Shown: positions 8,372-18,130, numbered from the stretch's first letter. The stretch: 64,000 nucleotides of DNA from Psychrobacter urativorans (GCF_001298525.1 NZ_CP012678.1:2738355-2802354), one strand, 5' to 3'. Made by a program: numbers and translations. The notes: generated from the letters alone by a model not told the origin.

Positions 8372-9649
8372 TTACATTCTAGCTGATGAAGTGACAATTA
8401 CTGCGTTTTCCTCAACAGTATTATCTACTTTCCATTTCTCGGTCTGATCAACTATTTTGGCACCAACTAAATCTCCAACAACGTTGCCAAAAGTGAAAAT
8501 CATATCTACTAAGATATTAATACCTGCTGTAAGTGCAACGATTTCAATCGGTAAGCCTGCTTGTGTAAATACAATAGACATACCAATTAATCCAGCTCCT
8601 GGCACGCCAGCAGTACCAATAGCTGCCATAGTACCTATTATAACGATAGTAGCCAACTCTGGCGTTGATAAAGTCATCCCCATAATTTCTGCGGCAAAGA
8701 TAACTGCAACGCCAAACCGTATTGCTGTACCATTCATATTTACTGTTGCGCCGATAGGCAATGTGAGCTTTGCAACTCGTTCACCAATACCAGCCTTTTC
8801 TGCACATTTAATAGTAACTGGCAAAGTACCAATACTACTACTGGTAACAAATGATGTAAAAGCAGCTTCTTTAATATCTTTGTAGAATTGAATCACTTTA
8901 ATACCAAACACTTTCATCATTATTGGGAACGCAACTCCAACCAGAATGATTACACCAAGATAGGAAGTACCGATAAATTTCCCAAGAGCGATAGCAGTGT
9001 CTAGTCCTTGAGTTCCAAATGTATTAGCAGTAATACCTAATACTCCAATAGGCGCATATACGAGTATGCCATTAAGGATTTTGGATATTACTTCATTACC
9101 AGCTTCGAGAAGTTTGAATAAGAAATCTCCCATTTCTTGCTGTTTTTCATCTAAGGAATGGCGCATAAACAAAATAGCTAAGCCAGCTATAACGGACACA
9201 AAAACTACTGCTAGAATATCGCCTTGGGCAAGAGCATTAAAAATATTACTCGGCACCATATTAAGTAATGTATCTACAAAGGAGGGACGAATAGGAGCAT
9301 CCATAACAACTTCTGTAGGCAAAGAAAAACCAGCCCCTGGGTTTGTTATTTTAGCTAATATGATACCAATTACTACTGCGATACCTGTTGAAAAGAGGTA
9401 GAAGGGAAATATTTTTAACCCTATACGACCTAATTCTTTCGGATTTGAGTGATTAACCGCTACCATCAAAGAAAATATTACAAGCGGGATTACGATCATT
9501 TTCAATAAGTTTAAAAATAATGTACCGAGTGGTGCCAGAAAGCTACTATGTTCACCAAGCACAACTCCAAGCAAGATTCCAATTAAAAAGCCACCGGTCA
9601 TCTTGACCATAAACGACATATTCATGTACCAACGCCAAATTTTTCCCAT
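8372..9649 (-). CDS. Dicarboxylate/amino acid:cation symporter (DAACS/GltP family)
   Basis: A sodium- or proton-coupled transporter of the GltP/GltT/DctA family, 425 residues from the chosen start, with the helical-hairpin TSSSIGTLPVTIKCAEKAG and the substrate/cation motif NMNGTAIRFGVAVIFAAE, followed by GTAGVPGAGLIG. These are the conserved HP1, TM7 and HP2 elements. An open frame reaches a TTG at 9661, but the ATG at 9649 has GGAG six bases upstream. It is divergent from a LysR gene and lies near 2-aminoadipate-degradation genes, so a C5-C6 acidic amino acid or dicarboxylate substrate is plausible (inference). Its codon use looks more AT-rich than its distant neighbours. Confidence 0.92.
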   Translation of the reverse strand: MGKIWRWYMNMSFMVKMTGGFLIGILLGVVLGEHSSFLAPLGTLFLNLLKMIVIPLVIFSLMVAVNHSNPKELGRIGLKIFPFYLFSTGIAVVIGIILAKITNPGAGFSLPTEVVMDAPIRPSFVDTLLNMVPSNIFNALAQGDILAVVFVSVIAGLAILFMRHSLDEKQQEMGDFLFKLLEAGNEVISKILNGILVYAPIGVLGITANTFGTQGLDTAIALGKFIGTSYLGVIILVGVAFPIMMKVFGIKVIQFYKDIKEAAFTSFVTSSSIGTLPVTIKCAEKAGIGERVAKLTLPIGATVNMNGTAIRFGVAVIFAAEIMGMTLSTPELATIVIIGTMAAIGTAGVPGAGLIGMSIVFTQAGLPIEIVALTAGINILVDMIFTFGNVVGDLVGAKIVDQTEKWKVDNTVEENAVIVTSSARM

Positions 9650-10033
9650 TGCTATCTCCAATTATTTACAATACTTAATACATATTGCAAAAGAATGTTA
9701 TTGAGATGGTCAAGAGAATATTGTGATTGTAGACATTCCATTGTCCACTCCTTTTTTATATAAATTAACTTTAGTGTAGTTAGGAGAGTACTGTGACTGT
9801 AGACAATTCCATTGCCCACTTCTTTGTAGCTCATATTTTCCAGCTTATATGCTTACACAATTAATGTTTTGCATACTAAGAGCGGAATCTACATATGATT
9901 TAAAGATACTAAACATCCTAAATTGTTGGAACAAGCGAATAAAATTATGGAAAGCATTCCTTTTTTTCTTACTGATGAATATGTAGATTTTATATATACA
10001 ATTATAACTAATGTTTTGGATTAAGAATAAATT
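9650..10033. other. Divergent regulatory region, symporter / LysR
   Basis: About 380 bases between divergent genes. It contains the imperfect duplication at 9712-9825 and otherwise AT-rich sequence; no convincing small gene is visible. Confidence 0.6.
9712..9825. repeat. Imperfect 40-bp duplication in symporter upstream region
   Basis: AGAATATTGTGATTGTAGAC-ATTCCATTGTCCACT (9713-9749) recurs as AGAGTACTGTGACTGTAGAC-AATTCCATTGCCCACT (about 9785-9820), about 70 bases apart. It lies in the divergent region between the symporter and the LysR gene and could be a duplicated operator or leader segment. Confidence 0.6.
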
Positions 10034-10966
10034 ATGAAAACTGATACGAGTAGTTCTTTAGGTTTTAGAGCTTATCCTTCAACTAAAGCTTTGCAATGCT
10101 TTGAAACAGCGGCTAGACATTCTAGTTTTACCTATGCCGCTCAAGAAATGCACATGACTCAAAGAGCCGTTAGTAAACAAGTGACTCAATTAGAAGAGAT
10201 GTTAAATACAGCCTTATTCTATCGAACATCAAGGCAAATTTCTTTAACACCTGCCGGCAAGGTTTATTATGTTGAAGTATTGAATATCCTAAAGCATATT
10301 GAGGTAGCGACCACTAATTTACTGTCACACAATGATGAGAGTGAATTACTTAGAATCGTCTCTCATCCTACCTTATGTTCTCGTTGGTTAATTCCTGCTT
10401 TGAAAGGATTTAGCGAAGAGCACCCTTTAATTAACCTAGAGATAATAGAGCAGGTAGGCCCATTTTTTTCAGAAAATAAAAACGTAGATATTGCCTTTTT
10501 ATACGGCACAGGAATTTGGGATGGAATGGAGACTGTTAAGTTATTCGATGAGTATAGTGTTGCTGTATGCAATCCGACATATTTCCAGAATAGAGATATG
10601 TGCTTTGAAAACATAGATAATTATAACTTTATACAGTTCAATTCAAGGCCTAATGCATGGTATGAATACTTTAAGCAGCAGGACCTTAATATTGAAGGAA
10701 CGATCGATGGACCACGTTTTGATACCTTTCAAGCCTGTATTTCCGCAGCTTTAGCTGGCTACGGTATAGCTTTAGTTCCATCTCATTTTATAAAATCTGA
10801 GTTGCAGTCTAAAAATTTGGTACAGGTATTTGACTATGTAATGCAAGGTCGAGGTTCATACTATGTTACATATCCACTATCCTTAGGTAGCTCATACAAA
10901 GTAAGGATGGTTTTGGAGTGGCTTTCAAATTATATCGAAAGCTATACTGAGCCTAGTAATGAATAG
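10034..10966 (+). CDS. LysR family transcriptional regulator (GcvA-like)
   Basis: 310 residues. The start LGFRAYPSTKALQCFETAARHSSFTYAAQEMHMTQRAVSKQV is the GcvA/AmpR-type helix-turn-helix (about 12-70), followed by a LysR effector domain. GcvA-like regulators often control amino-acid or dicarboxylate genes. It is divergent from the symporter and 297 bases upstream of the aminotransferase operon, so either or both are likely targets. Like the symporter it is AT-rich, which fits a horizontally acquired segment. Confidence 0.9.
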   Translation: MKTDTSSSLGFRAYPSTKALQCFETAARHSSFTYAAQEMHMTQRAVSKQVTQLEEMLNTALFYRTSRQISLTPAGKVYYVEVLNILKHIEVATTNLLSHNDESELLRIVSHPTLCSRWLIPALKGFSEEHPLINLEIIEQVGPFFSENKNVDIAFLYGTGIWDGMETVKLFDEYSVAVCNPTYFQNRDMCFENIDNYNFIQFNSRPNAWYEYFKQQDLNIEGTIDGPRFDTFQACISAALAGYGIALVPSHFIKSELQSKNLVQVFDYVMQGRGSYYVTYPLSLGSSYKVRMVLEWLSNYIESYTEPSNE

Positions 10967-11263
10967 AGATTAATTCCCTAATTATTACTTATATAGAGTT
11001 GATCCTGAATTAATATTTCATCAAACATATATTTAAATCAAAAATAATTACTTTTTAGTTCTAATAAAAATGTAGCTTTGATTGAGTTATATCTCTTAAA
11101 GTTAATATAGATAATTGATTGGGTCTGCTATTTTTAATAGTACTGCCGTATGAGATTGTTGCTGCAATGAATAAAAGGAATGCAAGCACAACTATTATTC
11201 GTTTGTTGAGTAGCTAATATTTTGTTGAAATGAGCATCTAACTTAAGGAAGAGAAAAGAGCTC

Positions 11264-12535
11264 ATGGATAAGATGCATAACGTTACTGATGCTTTTACGA
11301 TGGTACATCCAGTAACATTGACTAGAGGCGTTAATGCAAAAGTTTGGGACACTAATGACCGCTGCTATATCGATTTTGTCGGTGGTATAGGGGTCTTAAA
11401 TTTTGGACATTGTCATCCTCACATTGTTAGTGCGATTATTAACCAAACCCAATCCCTCATTCATTACGCCTATAATGCGGCCGCTCATACACCGTATCAA
11501 ACTTTTATGCCGCGATTATGTGAACTCATACCTATTAATGGTGAGCTTGCAGGTATGCTCACCAACTGCGGTGCAGAAGCTACTGAAAATGCCATAAAAG
11601 TTGCTCGTCTCAAAACCAATCGTGTCGGCGTCATTGCTTTTGATGGTGGCTTTCATGGACGTACACTTGCTGCTGTTAATCTGAATGGTAAGGTTGCTCC
11701 CTATAAGCGCGGTCTAGGACCTTTGGCGAGCTGCGTCTACCATATTCCTTTTCCCAGCCCAGATAATGAAATTAGTGATCAGCAGGCCATTGATGCTTTA
11801 AACCGTTTATTCGAAGTAGAAACGGATGTCAACAATATTGGCGCCATTATCGCAGAGCCCGTACAAGGTGAAGGTGGTTTCCAATTAATGTCGCCATCAT
11901 TCGCTAAATATCTACGTGCTTTCTGTGATGACCACGGTATTTTGCTGATTATGGATGAAATTCAATCAGGCTATGGTCGTACAGGGTCACCATTTGCATT
12001 TCCGCACTTAGGCATTGAACCGGATATGATACTACTAGGTAAAAGTATCGCAGGAGGATTGCCTTTAGGTGCTGTAGTAGGTAAAGCTAGTGTGATGAAT
12101 GGCTTACCTAAAGGTAGCTTGGGAGGTACTTATTCCGGTAATCCGGTCGCATGTGCAGCAGCGAATGCAACTATAGATATCATGCAAGAGAATGAAATCT
12201 GGGAATCTGCCGATCAATATACACAAACGATTGAGAATACCATTGCTCAGTGGCAAGAAGAAGGCGTTTCGCCTTGGTTATATGGTCTCACTGGTATTGG
12301 CGCTATGCGCGGTATTGAGCTTCGTCATTCTGAATACGGCACTCATCCAAGTATAATGGCGCGCGTTTTAAACCAAGCGCGTGAGCAAGGTCTATTGCTC
12401 ATGCCTAGTGGTAAGCATCGACATATTATTCGTCTGTTACCACCACTGACTATAGAGACTGAAACGTTACAAGCCGGCCTTGATATCTTAAAGAAGGTGC
12501 TCAGCGCTATTCCTGATGAAAACCCTGCTGTCTAG
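11264..12535 (+). CDS. Class III PLP aminotransferase, probable 2-aminoadipate / 4-aminobutyrate aminotransferase
   Basis: 423 residues of the GabT-like fold type I class III aminotransferases. Visible elements are NCGAEATENAIK (101-112), GGFHGRT (128-134), the PLP-pyridine Asp in IMDEIQSGYGRTG (D231) and the Schiff-base Lys in ILLGKSIAGGLPLG (K260). By sequence alone it could be a GABA, ornithine or 2-aminoadipate enzyme. The two following genes encode the next two steps from 2-oxoadipate, so transamination of 2-aminoadipate to 2-oxoadipate is the best inference. AAGGAAGAG lies about 14 bases upstream of the ATG. There is a 69-base gap to hglS. Confidence 0.85.
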   Translation: MDKMHNVTDAFTMVHPVTLTRGVNAKVWDTNDRCYIDFVGGIGVLNFGHCHPHIVSAIINQTQSLIHYAYNAAAHTPYQTFMPRLCELIPINGELAGMLTNCGAEATENAIKVARLKTNRVGVIAFDGGFHGRTLAAVNLNGKVAPYKRGLGPLASCVYHIPFPSPDNEISDQQAIDALNRLFEVETDVNNIGAIIAEPVQGEGGFQLMSPSFAKYLRAFCDDHGILLIMDEIQSGYGRTGSPFAFPHLGIEPDMILLGKSIAGGLPLGAVVGKASVMNGLPKGSLGGTYSGNPVACAAANATIDIMQENEIWESADQYTQTIENTIAQWQEEGVSPWLYGLTGIGAMRGIELRHSEYGTHPSIMARVLNQAREQGLLLMPSGKHRHIIRLLPPLTIETETLQAGLDILKKVLSAIPDENPAV

Positions 12536-12604
12536 TCTGCACCGCTAATGGTTGCCGCCGCAGTTTATATCTACATTTAAGGTTTGAAAAAAGGATAAAT
12601 ATTT

Positions 12605-14071
12605 ATGAACAATAATAAAAATGCTATGGGAAGTAATAATTTAAAGGATAGCAATGCTATTCGCCATGAGTTTTCAATGGCGATGTCAGCTATGTATCAA
12701 TCCGAAGTCCCATTATATGGCGACTTGCTCGATTTAGTAGCTGAAGTAAATACGGAGGTTTTAACGCAACATCCAGAGATCAAGGATCAATTAGAGCACA
12801 CGGGAGAGATTGATAGAATTAGCATGGAGCGTCACGGAGCAATTAGATTGGGCACAGCAGCTGAGCTCCACATGATGCGTCGTCTCTTTGCCGTCATGGG
12901 TATGTATCCTGTTGGCTATTATGATTTAGCACCCGCTGGCGTGCCAGTTCACTCTACGGCTTTTCGGGCCATTGATGCACAAGACTTAAATCAAAGCCCA
13001 TTTCGAGTTTTCACCTCTTTATTGCGTTTAGATTTAATTGGTGATGAAGTATTAAAAAAAGAAGCCATAGCGGCATTAGCTAATCGTCAAATATTTACTG
13101 CTAATGTTATTAGACTTATTGAACGCTTTGAAGAGCAGGGTGGTTTAACGTCAGAGGAAGGTGAGCAGTTTGTAACAGAGGCTTTAGAGACCTTTCGCTG
13201 GCATGATAAAACGCCGGTCTCAAAAGAGCTATATCAACGCTTATTAGAGCAGCATGGACTTATTGCTGATGTCGTCGGCTTTAAGGGTCCGCATATCAAT
13301 CATTTAACGCCTAGAACATTAGATATAGATACTGTCCAGCAGGGTATGCTGGCAAAAGGTATCCCGCCAAAAGCAATTATTGAAGGGCCACCAAAACGGG
13401 ATTGTCCGATTTTATTAAGACAGACGAGCTTTAAGGCATTAGAGGAAGCCGTTAGCTTTAAAAATCCAAATGGCGAGTATGAAGAGGGTCATCATACTGC
13501 ACGATTTGGTGAGATTGAGCAGCGCGGTGTGGCATTAACAACAAAGGGTAGAGCGCTATATGACCAGCTGCTTAGTCAAGCACGCAGCCAATTAGGCGCA
13601 ACTCCGAACGAAGGCAATGCTTCACAGTATTATCAAATTTTAGAGAGTGTATTTGAAGCCTTTCCCGATGACTATCGAACACTACATGATGAAGGACTAG
13701 CTTACTTTTACTATCAAGCTGTCAATGATTCTCCATATCCAAGTAGCGCTGCTTCTGAGTTAAATCTAAATTCTTTAGAAGAGAGTTACTCGGATGACTC
13801 TATCTCAAAGCAAGCCATGACTCAATTGATTGAGCAGGGTATTGTTCGTCTCGAGCCCATCGTTTATGAGGATTTTTTACCAGTAAGCGCTGCAGGGATT
13901 TTTCAGTCTAATCTGCATGGTGATAAACAAAGCAGTTATGAAGGTAATTCAAATCAAAACGAATTTGAAAAAGCACTTGGAGTACATGTGTATGATGAAT
14001 TAGATTTGTATGCTGATCAACAATCTAAAAGCATTCAAGAGTGTTTATGTGCATTAAAATCTTCTATATAA
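12605..14071 (+). CDS. hglS: DUF1338 family 2-oxoadipate dioxygenase/decarboxylase (HglS-like)
   Basis: 488 residues. DUF1338/YdcJ proteins such as Pseudomonas putida HglS are Fe(II)-dependent VOC-fold enzymes that convert 2-oxoadipate plus O2 into D-2-hydroxyglutarate and CO2. The expected metal ligand and substrate Arg appear in ISMERHGAIRLG (H77, R81, with the spacing of HglS His70/Arg74). A second His lies in KGPHINHLTPR (H230/H233) and an acidic ligand in RFGEIEQRG (E303 or E305). AAGGAT precedes the ATG. It is flanked by an aminotransferase that could make its substrate and a dehydrogenase that would consume its product. The C-terminal YEDFLPVSAAGIFQSNL is also family-typical. Confidence 0.9.
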   Translation: MNNNKNAMGSNNLKDSNAIRHEFSMAMSAMYQSEVPLYGDLLDLVAEVNTEVLTQHPEIKDQLEHTGEIDRISMERHGAIRLGTAAELHMMRRLFAVMGMYPVGYYDLAPAGVPVHSTAFRAIDAQDLNQSPFRVFTSLLRLDLIGDEVLKKEAIAALANRQIFTANVIRLIERFEEQGGLTSEEGEQFVTEALETFRWHDKTPVSKELYQRLLEQHGLIADVVGFKGPHINHLTPRTLDIDTVQQGMLAKGIPPKAIIEGPPKRDCPILLRQTSFKALEEAVSFKNPNGEYEEGHHTARFGEIEQRGVALTTKGRALYDQLLSQARSQLGATPNEGNASQYYQILESVFEAFPDDYRTLHDEGLAYFYYQAVNDSPYPSSAASELNLNSLEESYSDDSISKQAMTQLIEQGIVRLEPIVYEDFLPVSAAGIFQSNLHGDKQSSYEGNSNQNEFEKALGVHVYDELDLYADQQSKSIQECLCALKSSI

Positions 14072-14167
14072 ATACTCGGTACATATAACTTACTATTACT
14101 AGAATTGGTTTTATTAATCTAGTAATAGCTTCATAAACATAATTCATTGTATTAGGAAGTGTTTTTA

Positions 14168-15562
14168 GTGAATAAACTTCTGAAAGTTTTAATAGATGTC
14201 CATCAATTTGACCACAGCCAAATCAAAACCGATAGCGAGAGCTTAGAGCATTGGGGTAAAGACTGGACCAAGCATTTTGCCCCAGCTGCTTCTGCTATCG
14301 TCTTTCCAAAGACTACTGAGCAAGTACAAGCAATTGTGTTACTTGCCAATGAACATAATGTGGTACTAACGCCAAGTGGTGGTCGTACTGGTTTGTCTGC
14401 TGGCGCAGTTGCCGCCAATGGCGAGATTGTAGTCAGTATGGATAAGATGAACCGTATCGGACAGTTTTATCCTACCGACCGTATGGTTGAAGTTGAAGCG
14501 GGCGTCGTCACTCAGCAGTTGCAAGAGTTTGCCGAATCAAAAGACCTTTACTACCCTGTTGACTTTGCCTCAGCAGGCTCAAGCCAAATCGGTGGTAATA
14601 TCGGCACCAATGCCGGCGGTATTAAAGTCATTCGCTATGGTATGACCCGTCAATGGATTATGGGGTTGACCGTGGTTACTGGTAAAGGTGATATCTTGCA
14701 GCTTAACCGCGGTATGGTTAAAAATGCCACGGGTTATGATTTTCGTCAATTGTTTATCGGTAGTGAAGGCACACTTGGGCTTGTGACCCATGCACAAATC
14801 AAGCTTGAACGTCAGCCACAAGACTTAAACGTCATGGTACTGGGCATGGACAGCTTTAATGATGTAATGAATGTCTTATCCGCCTTTCAAGCAAAGATTG
14901 ATTTAACAGCCTTCGAATTCTTTGATGACGTGGCGATTGATAAGCTGATGGCACATGGTCAAGTACAAGAGCTATTTGAATCACGTACTAAGTTTTATAC
15001 GCTATTAGAGTTTGAAGCACCTTATGAGCCAATCATGGATAAAGCCATGGCGATATTTGAGGAGTGTATGGAGCAAGGTTGGGTGGTGGATGGCGTCATG
15101 AGCCAAAACCTTGCGCAAGCAGAAGAGCTGTGGAAGCTGCGCGAATATATCTCTGAGACCATTTCAGTATTTACCCCTTATAAGAATGATGTTTCGGTAC
15201 TTATCAGTCATGTACCCGACTTTATTAATGAGATTGATCACATTGTCAGCAGCAACTACCCTGACTTTGAAGTATGTTGGTTTGGTCACATTGGTGATGG
15301 TAACTTGCACCTAAATATCTTAAAGCCTGAAAACATGAGTAAAGATGATTTCTTTGCCGAGTGTCAGATTGTCAATAAATACGTGTTTGAAACGGTACAA
15401 AAATATGGTGGCTCGGTGTCTGCTGAACATGGCGTGGGTATGACCAAGAAACCTTATCTACAGTATAGTCGTAGCGAAACTGAGATTGAGTATTTACGCG
15501 AAGTCAAAAAAGTCTTTGACCCCAATAATATTATGAACCGTGGTAAGATTTTTGATATGTGA
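14168..15562 (+). CDS. FAD-linked D-2-hydroxyglutarate dehydrogenase (D2HGDH-like)
   Basis: About 464 residues in the FAD-PCMH/GlcD superfamily: an FAD-binding domain with PSGGRTGLSAGAV and SSQIGGNIGTNAGG, then a C-terminal domain with WFGHIGDGNLHLNI and SAEHGVGMTKK, whose His and Glu residues coordinate metal and substrate in D-2-HGDHs. The length matches the single-domain bacterial/mitochondrial D2HGDH, not the long Fe-S YdiJ type, so electrons probably go to ETF. The GTG at 14168 is preferred over the GTG at 14159, which lies inside the AGGAAG ribosome site. Its context after HglS supports oxidation of D-2-hydroxyglutarate to 2-oxoglutarate. D-lactate or glycolate oxidation is an alternative. 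Confidence 0.85.
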   Translation: MNKLLKVLIDVHQFDHSQIKTDSESLEHWGKDWTKHFAPAASAIVFPKTTEQVQAIVLLANEHNVVLTPSGGRTGLSAGAVAANGEIVVSMDKMNRIGQFYPTDRMVEVEAGVVTQQLQEFAESKDLYYPVDFASAGSSQIGGNIGTNAGGIKVIRYGMTRQWIMGLTVVTGKGDILQLNRGMVKNATGYDFRQLFIGSEGTLGLVTHAQIKLERQPQDLNVMVLGMDSFNDVMNVLSAFQAKIDLTAFEFFDDVAIDKLMAHGQVQELFESRTKFYTLLEFEAPYEPIMDKAMAIFEECMEQGWVVDGVMSQNLAQAEELWKLREYISETISVFTPYKNDVSVLISHVPDFINEIDHIVSSNYPDFEVCWFGHIGDGNLHLNILKPENMSKDDFFAECQIVNKYVFETVQKYGGSVSAEHGVGMTKKPYLQYSRSETEIEYLREVKKVFDPNNIMNRGKIFDM

Positions 15563-16868
15563 GTGCTTATTTAATGATTAATTTCATGATTAAAATGGCA
15601 CTTATGTTAACAAATGAAGTGCAATTTCAACCAGCAGATGAAAGAGAAGCTTAGATGCGCTAGCATCAAACCCCAATATTAATAACATCACTTGAGAAAA
15701 GTGGATTTTATACCTCAGCCTTCTACGCTATACAAATAATAGTATGTATGGGTTTTTCGACTCATCAGAGTAAAATAAATCCATGACATATGGAGATGCT
15801 ATTGATATTTCGGACAACATAATATTGGGGTGTATAGTTAGGTCTGCACGAACATAAAAACTAAACCAAGCGGCTTGATATATTTATTCAATAGCTTATG
15901 TTTAGGAGAAAGATATTGGGAACTGCATACGTGAAATGGAAAAATCATATTTTCCTAATAAGGTAGGGAATTAAAGGCTTCCTATAGCTTGTATACAGTT
16001 TGAAAAAGTGAGGTTTTTCTAAAGTTCCCAAAGTTCCCAGCATATTTATGCATAATGTCAGTATTGATATTTATAAAGTTCTTTCATAGAAATGGATACC
16101 AAAATTAGTAATGTATATGCAAGTGCTATTATAGGTCAGCATCATAAAAGAGTTGTGGCTACTGTGACAGCTAATGATAATAGAAAATATTATGAACAAA
16201 AGAATAGTGGAGAAGGCATTGTATAGTCTGTTAAATATAATCTGGATATGAGGAAGCCGAGTGAGAGCACTACAAATAGTAGACTAAGCTAGTCTGACAC
16301 CGTATCTAATTTATAGAGGATTGACTGCAGTAATATTTAAATCCAAAAGATCTAAAATTAGAATAATTATTGCAGATAAAAAAACTAATTGTCTAAGATA
16401 TTATCTTAGACAATTAGGAAGTGTGGTTAAATGAGTGCGTTAAGTGTATTTATACTGTGTAACGATCATTAGTGCTGGATCCAGTATATTAACTAAAAAA
16501 AATCATAGCGCATGATTTCACCTTTTACAGCATAAGCGCGACCATAATCAATACTTTTATTTTTTAGCTTCAAAATTTAGTCAAACACAGCGTACCCGAA
16601 ACTGAACGTAAAGCACGATCAAACAATGACTGCTCTCACTGCTATGACAGTCCAATTTATCATACTAAGAAGTATACTGCTTATAAAATAGAGTAGTAGT
16701 AAAACCCATCACAGAGAAGCGCTAATTGCGTTGGTTAAATTCTTGTAAACGACAGTAATAGAGCTATTATAAATGAGTATAGGTAATGGGACTGGTCTCC
16801 ATCACGGATCGTTCTTACTAAATCAGTTGATAACATTTTTATAGTGCTCTTCTTAAGATCTTATTAGA
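15563..16868. other. 1.3 kb gene-poor region flanking the integrase relic
   Basis: No intact gene is supported here. Seen: a tandem AAAGTTCCC AAAGTTCCC at about 16020-16038, a perfect 33-bp palindrome at 16385-16417, a weak 44-codon frame at 16092-16226 without a ribosome site, and a minus-strand fragment at 16493-16576 reading LKNKSIDYGRAYAVKGEIMR before a stop. The last looks like the tail of a degraded gene. The stretch is consistent with a decayed integrated element. Confidence 0.6.
16378..16417 (-). terminator. Perfect palindrome with T run, minus strand
   Basis: CTAATTGTCTAAGATA and its exact complement face each other across one base (16385-16417). On the minus strand the hairpin is followed by seven T, so it can act as a strong terminator for transcripts coming from the integrase direction. 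Confidence 0.65.
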
Positions 16869-18012
16869 TTAGTAATATTTAATAATTATTTCATCTTGTG
16901 TCATGCTAGCATGCTGACAATAGAAAGACTCTATTGAATTTAAAGCGTCTCTTAATTGACGCTGTGACACTTGAATATACTGTAGAGTAACATCATCGCT
17001 TGATTTAGCTTCACGATGATTGAGCAAGCGTTTAAGCACTGGATAGCTAATATTTAAGCTATTAGCTACCGTTCCAAAAGTACGGCGCAAATCATGTGGT
17101 GTAATATATAGGTTTGCTTGATTACCTATGGTCTTATAACTACCACTTAAATCTTTTATATGGTCATCGCTGGCTTGCAAGTCACTTGGGAATACCCATT
17201 GCTTGCCGGAACTCAACCTCCACCTTTCCTCAAGTAGAGCCTGTAGGATATTACTAGTAGGCATATGATAATCAGAACCGTTTTTGGTATCTTTAAATAC
17301 TATCCGGCCAGCTTTAAGGTCGATGTCAGACCACTTTAAAGACTGCGCTTCATTCAAACGCACACCAGTGAACATAAAAAGTAGCATGATATCTCGTGCA
17401 TTATTGCTATGAGGCGCTTGCATGTGTGAGCTTCTATCAACATAATTTAAAAGTGTTTTGAGGTACATACCTAAATATTCTTCTTCAATATGTTTGGTAC
17501 GTGGCTTAACTTTATTCCAATCTTTCTTGGCGTTAAGTATGTGTACTGGTTGCTCTTTGATTAAAAAATCTTCGTTATCATCTAAAAAGCTATCACGACA
17601 ATAATTCCACTGTAATATTTGACGATCATAAGTAGTAATAGTGCCTTCAGCTAAGCCAGTCTTCGTTGATTTAAAGTAGTCATAAGCTTCTTGCGGTGTT
17701 GGCACATTATTGGTCTTATCTTTCGGGTCTTCTAGGTTCTCATGAAGCCCATCATAAACATGCACGCCTTTTTTGATATTAGCCATCATTATGCTTGCTT
17801 TTTCACGTGCTTCAGTTAGCGTAATTAGATGCGTTTCTTCTGCTTCGTCTCGATACAGATTTCCATTAATGCGCTTATGCAATGTATAGCAGTTTAGACT
17901 GCTTACCTACACGTAGCGCAAATCCAGTTAATACATCATCCATATAGATATCAGTACCTTTAACGGTATAGTCTACTGAATCGATAAATTTTTTTGTAAG
18001 TTTAATTTTCAT
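16869..18012 (-). pseudogene. Tyrosine recombinase (P4-type integrase), frameshifted near the N terminus
   Basis: The main open part (337 codons from a TTG at 17882) carries the full catalytic set: R175 in TGVRLNEAQ, K200, H263 and R266 in TPHDLRRTFG, H289 in LLNHREA and Y302 in LQYIQVS. Directly upstream, an ATG at 18012 opens a frame reading MKIKLTKKFIDSVDY ... GFALRVGKQSKLLYI, the usual DUF4102-like N terminus of these integrases. It is one base out of phase and stops at 17875. Joined, they give the normal length of about 380 residues. It lies 170 bases from the 3' end of a tRNA, the standard arrangement for tRNA-targeting islands. It is probably inactive unless the shortened product works or the shift is a sequencing error. 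Confidence 0.75.
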
Positions 18013-18130
18013 ATATCACCCATGCAGTAGTACATAACCATAGTGTTAGTAGTCATCATATTTTAATTGCTATAAGGGTCAAAGCATCAAGATAGTATCA
18101 AAAAATTAATTACATCAATGTGTTTGCATA

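Noticed and set aside
8457..8885. 142-codon open frame opposite the symporter gene, with Ile/Val/Pro-rich protein
   Set aside because: It is the antisense shadow of a membrane protein gene; composition is unnatural and there is no ribosome site. The same applies to the 111-codon frame at 9066-9401.
9652..9834. 60-codon minus-strand frame upstream of the symporter
   Set aside because: It lies in the duplicated regulatory segment, has no ribosome site and resembles no known protein.
16092..16226. 44-codon frame MDTKISNVYASAIIGQ in the gene-poor region
   Set aside because: Codon use is not implausible, but there is no ribosome site or family resemblance. Kept only as a note in the region entry.
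16385..16417. Perfect palindrome as a replication origin or recombination site
   Set aside because: The adjacent T run on one strand explains it as a terminator. No iterons or replication gene accompany it.
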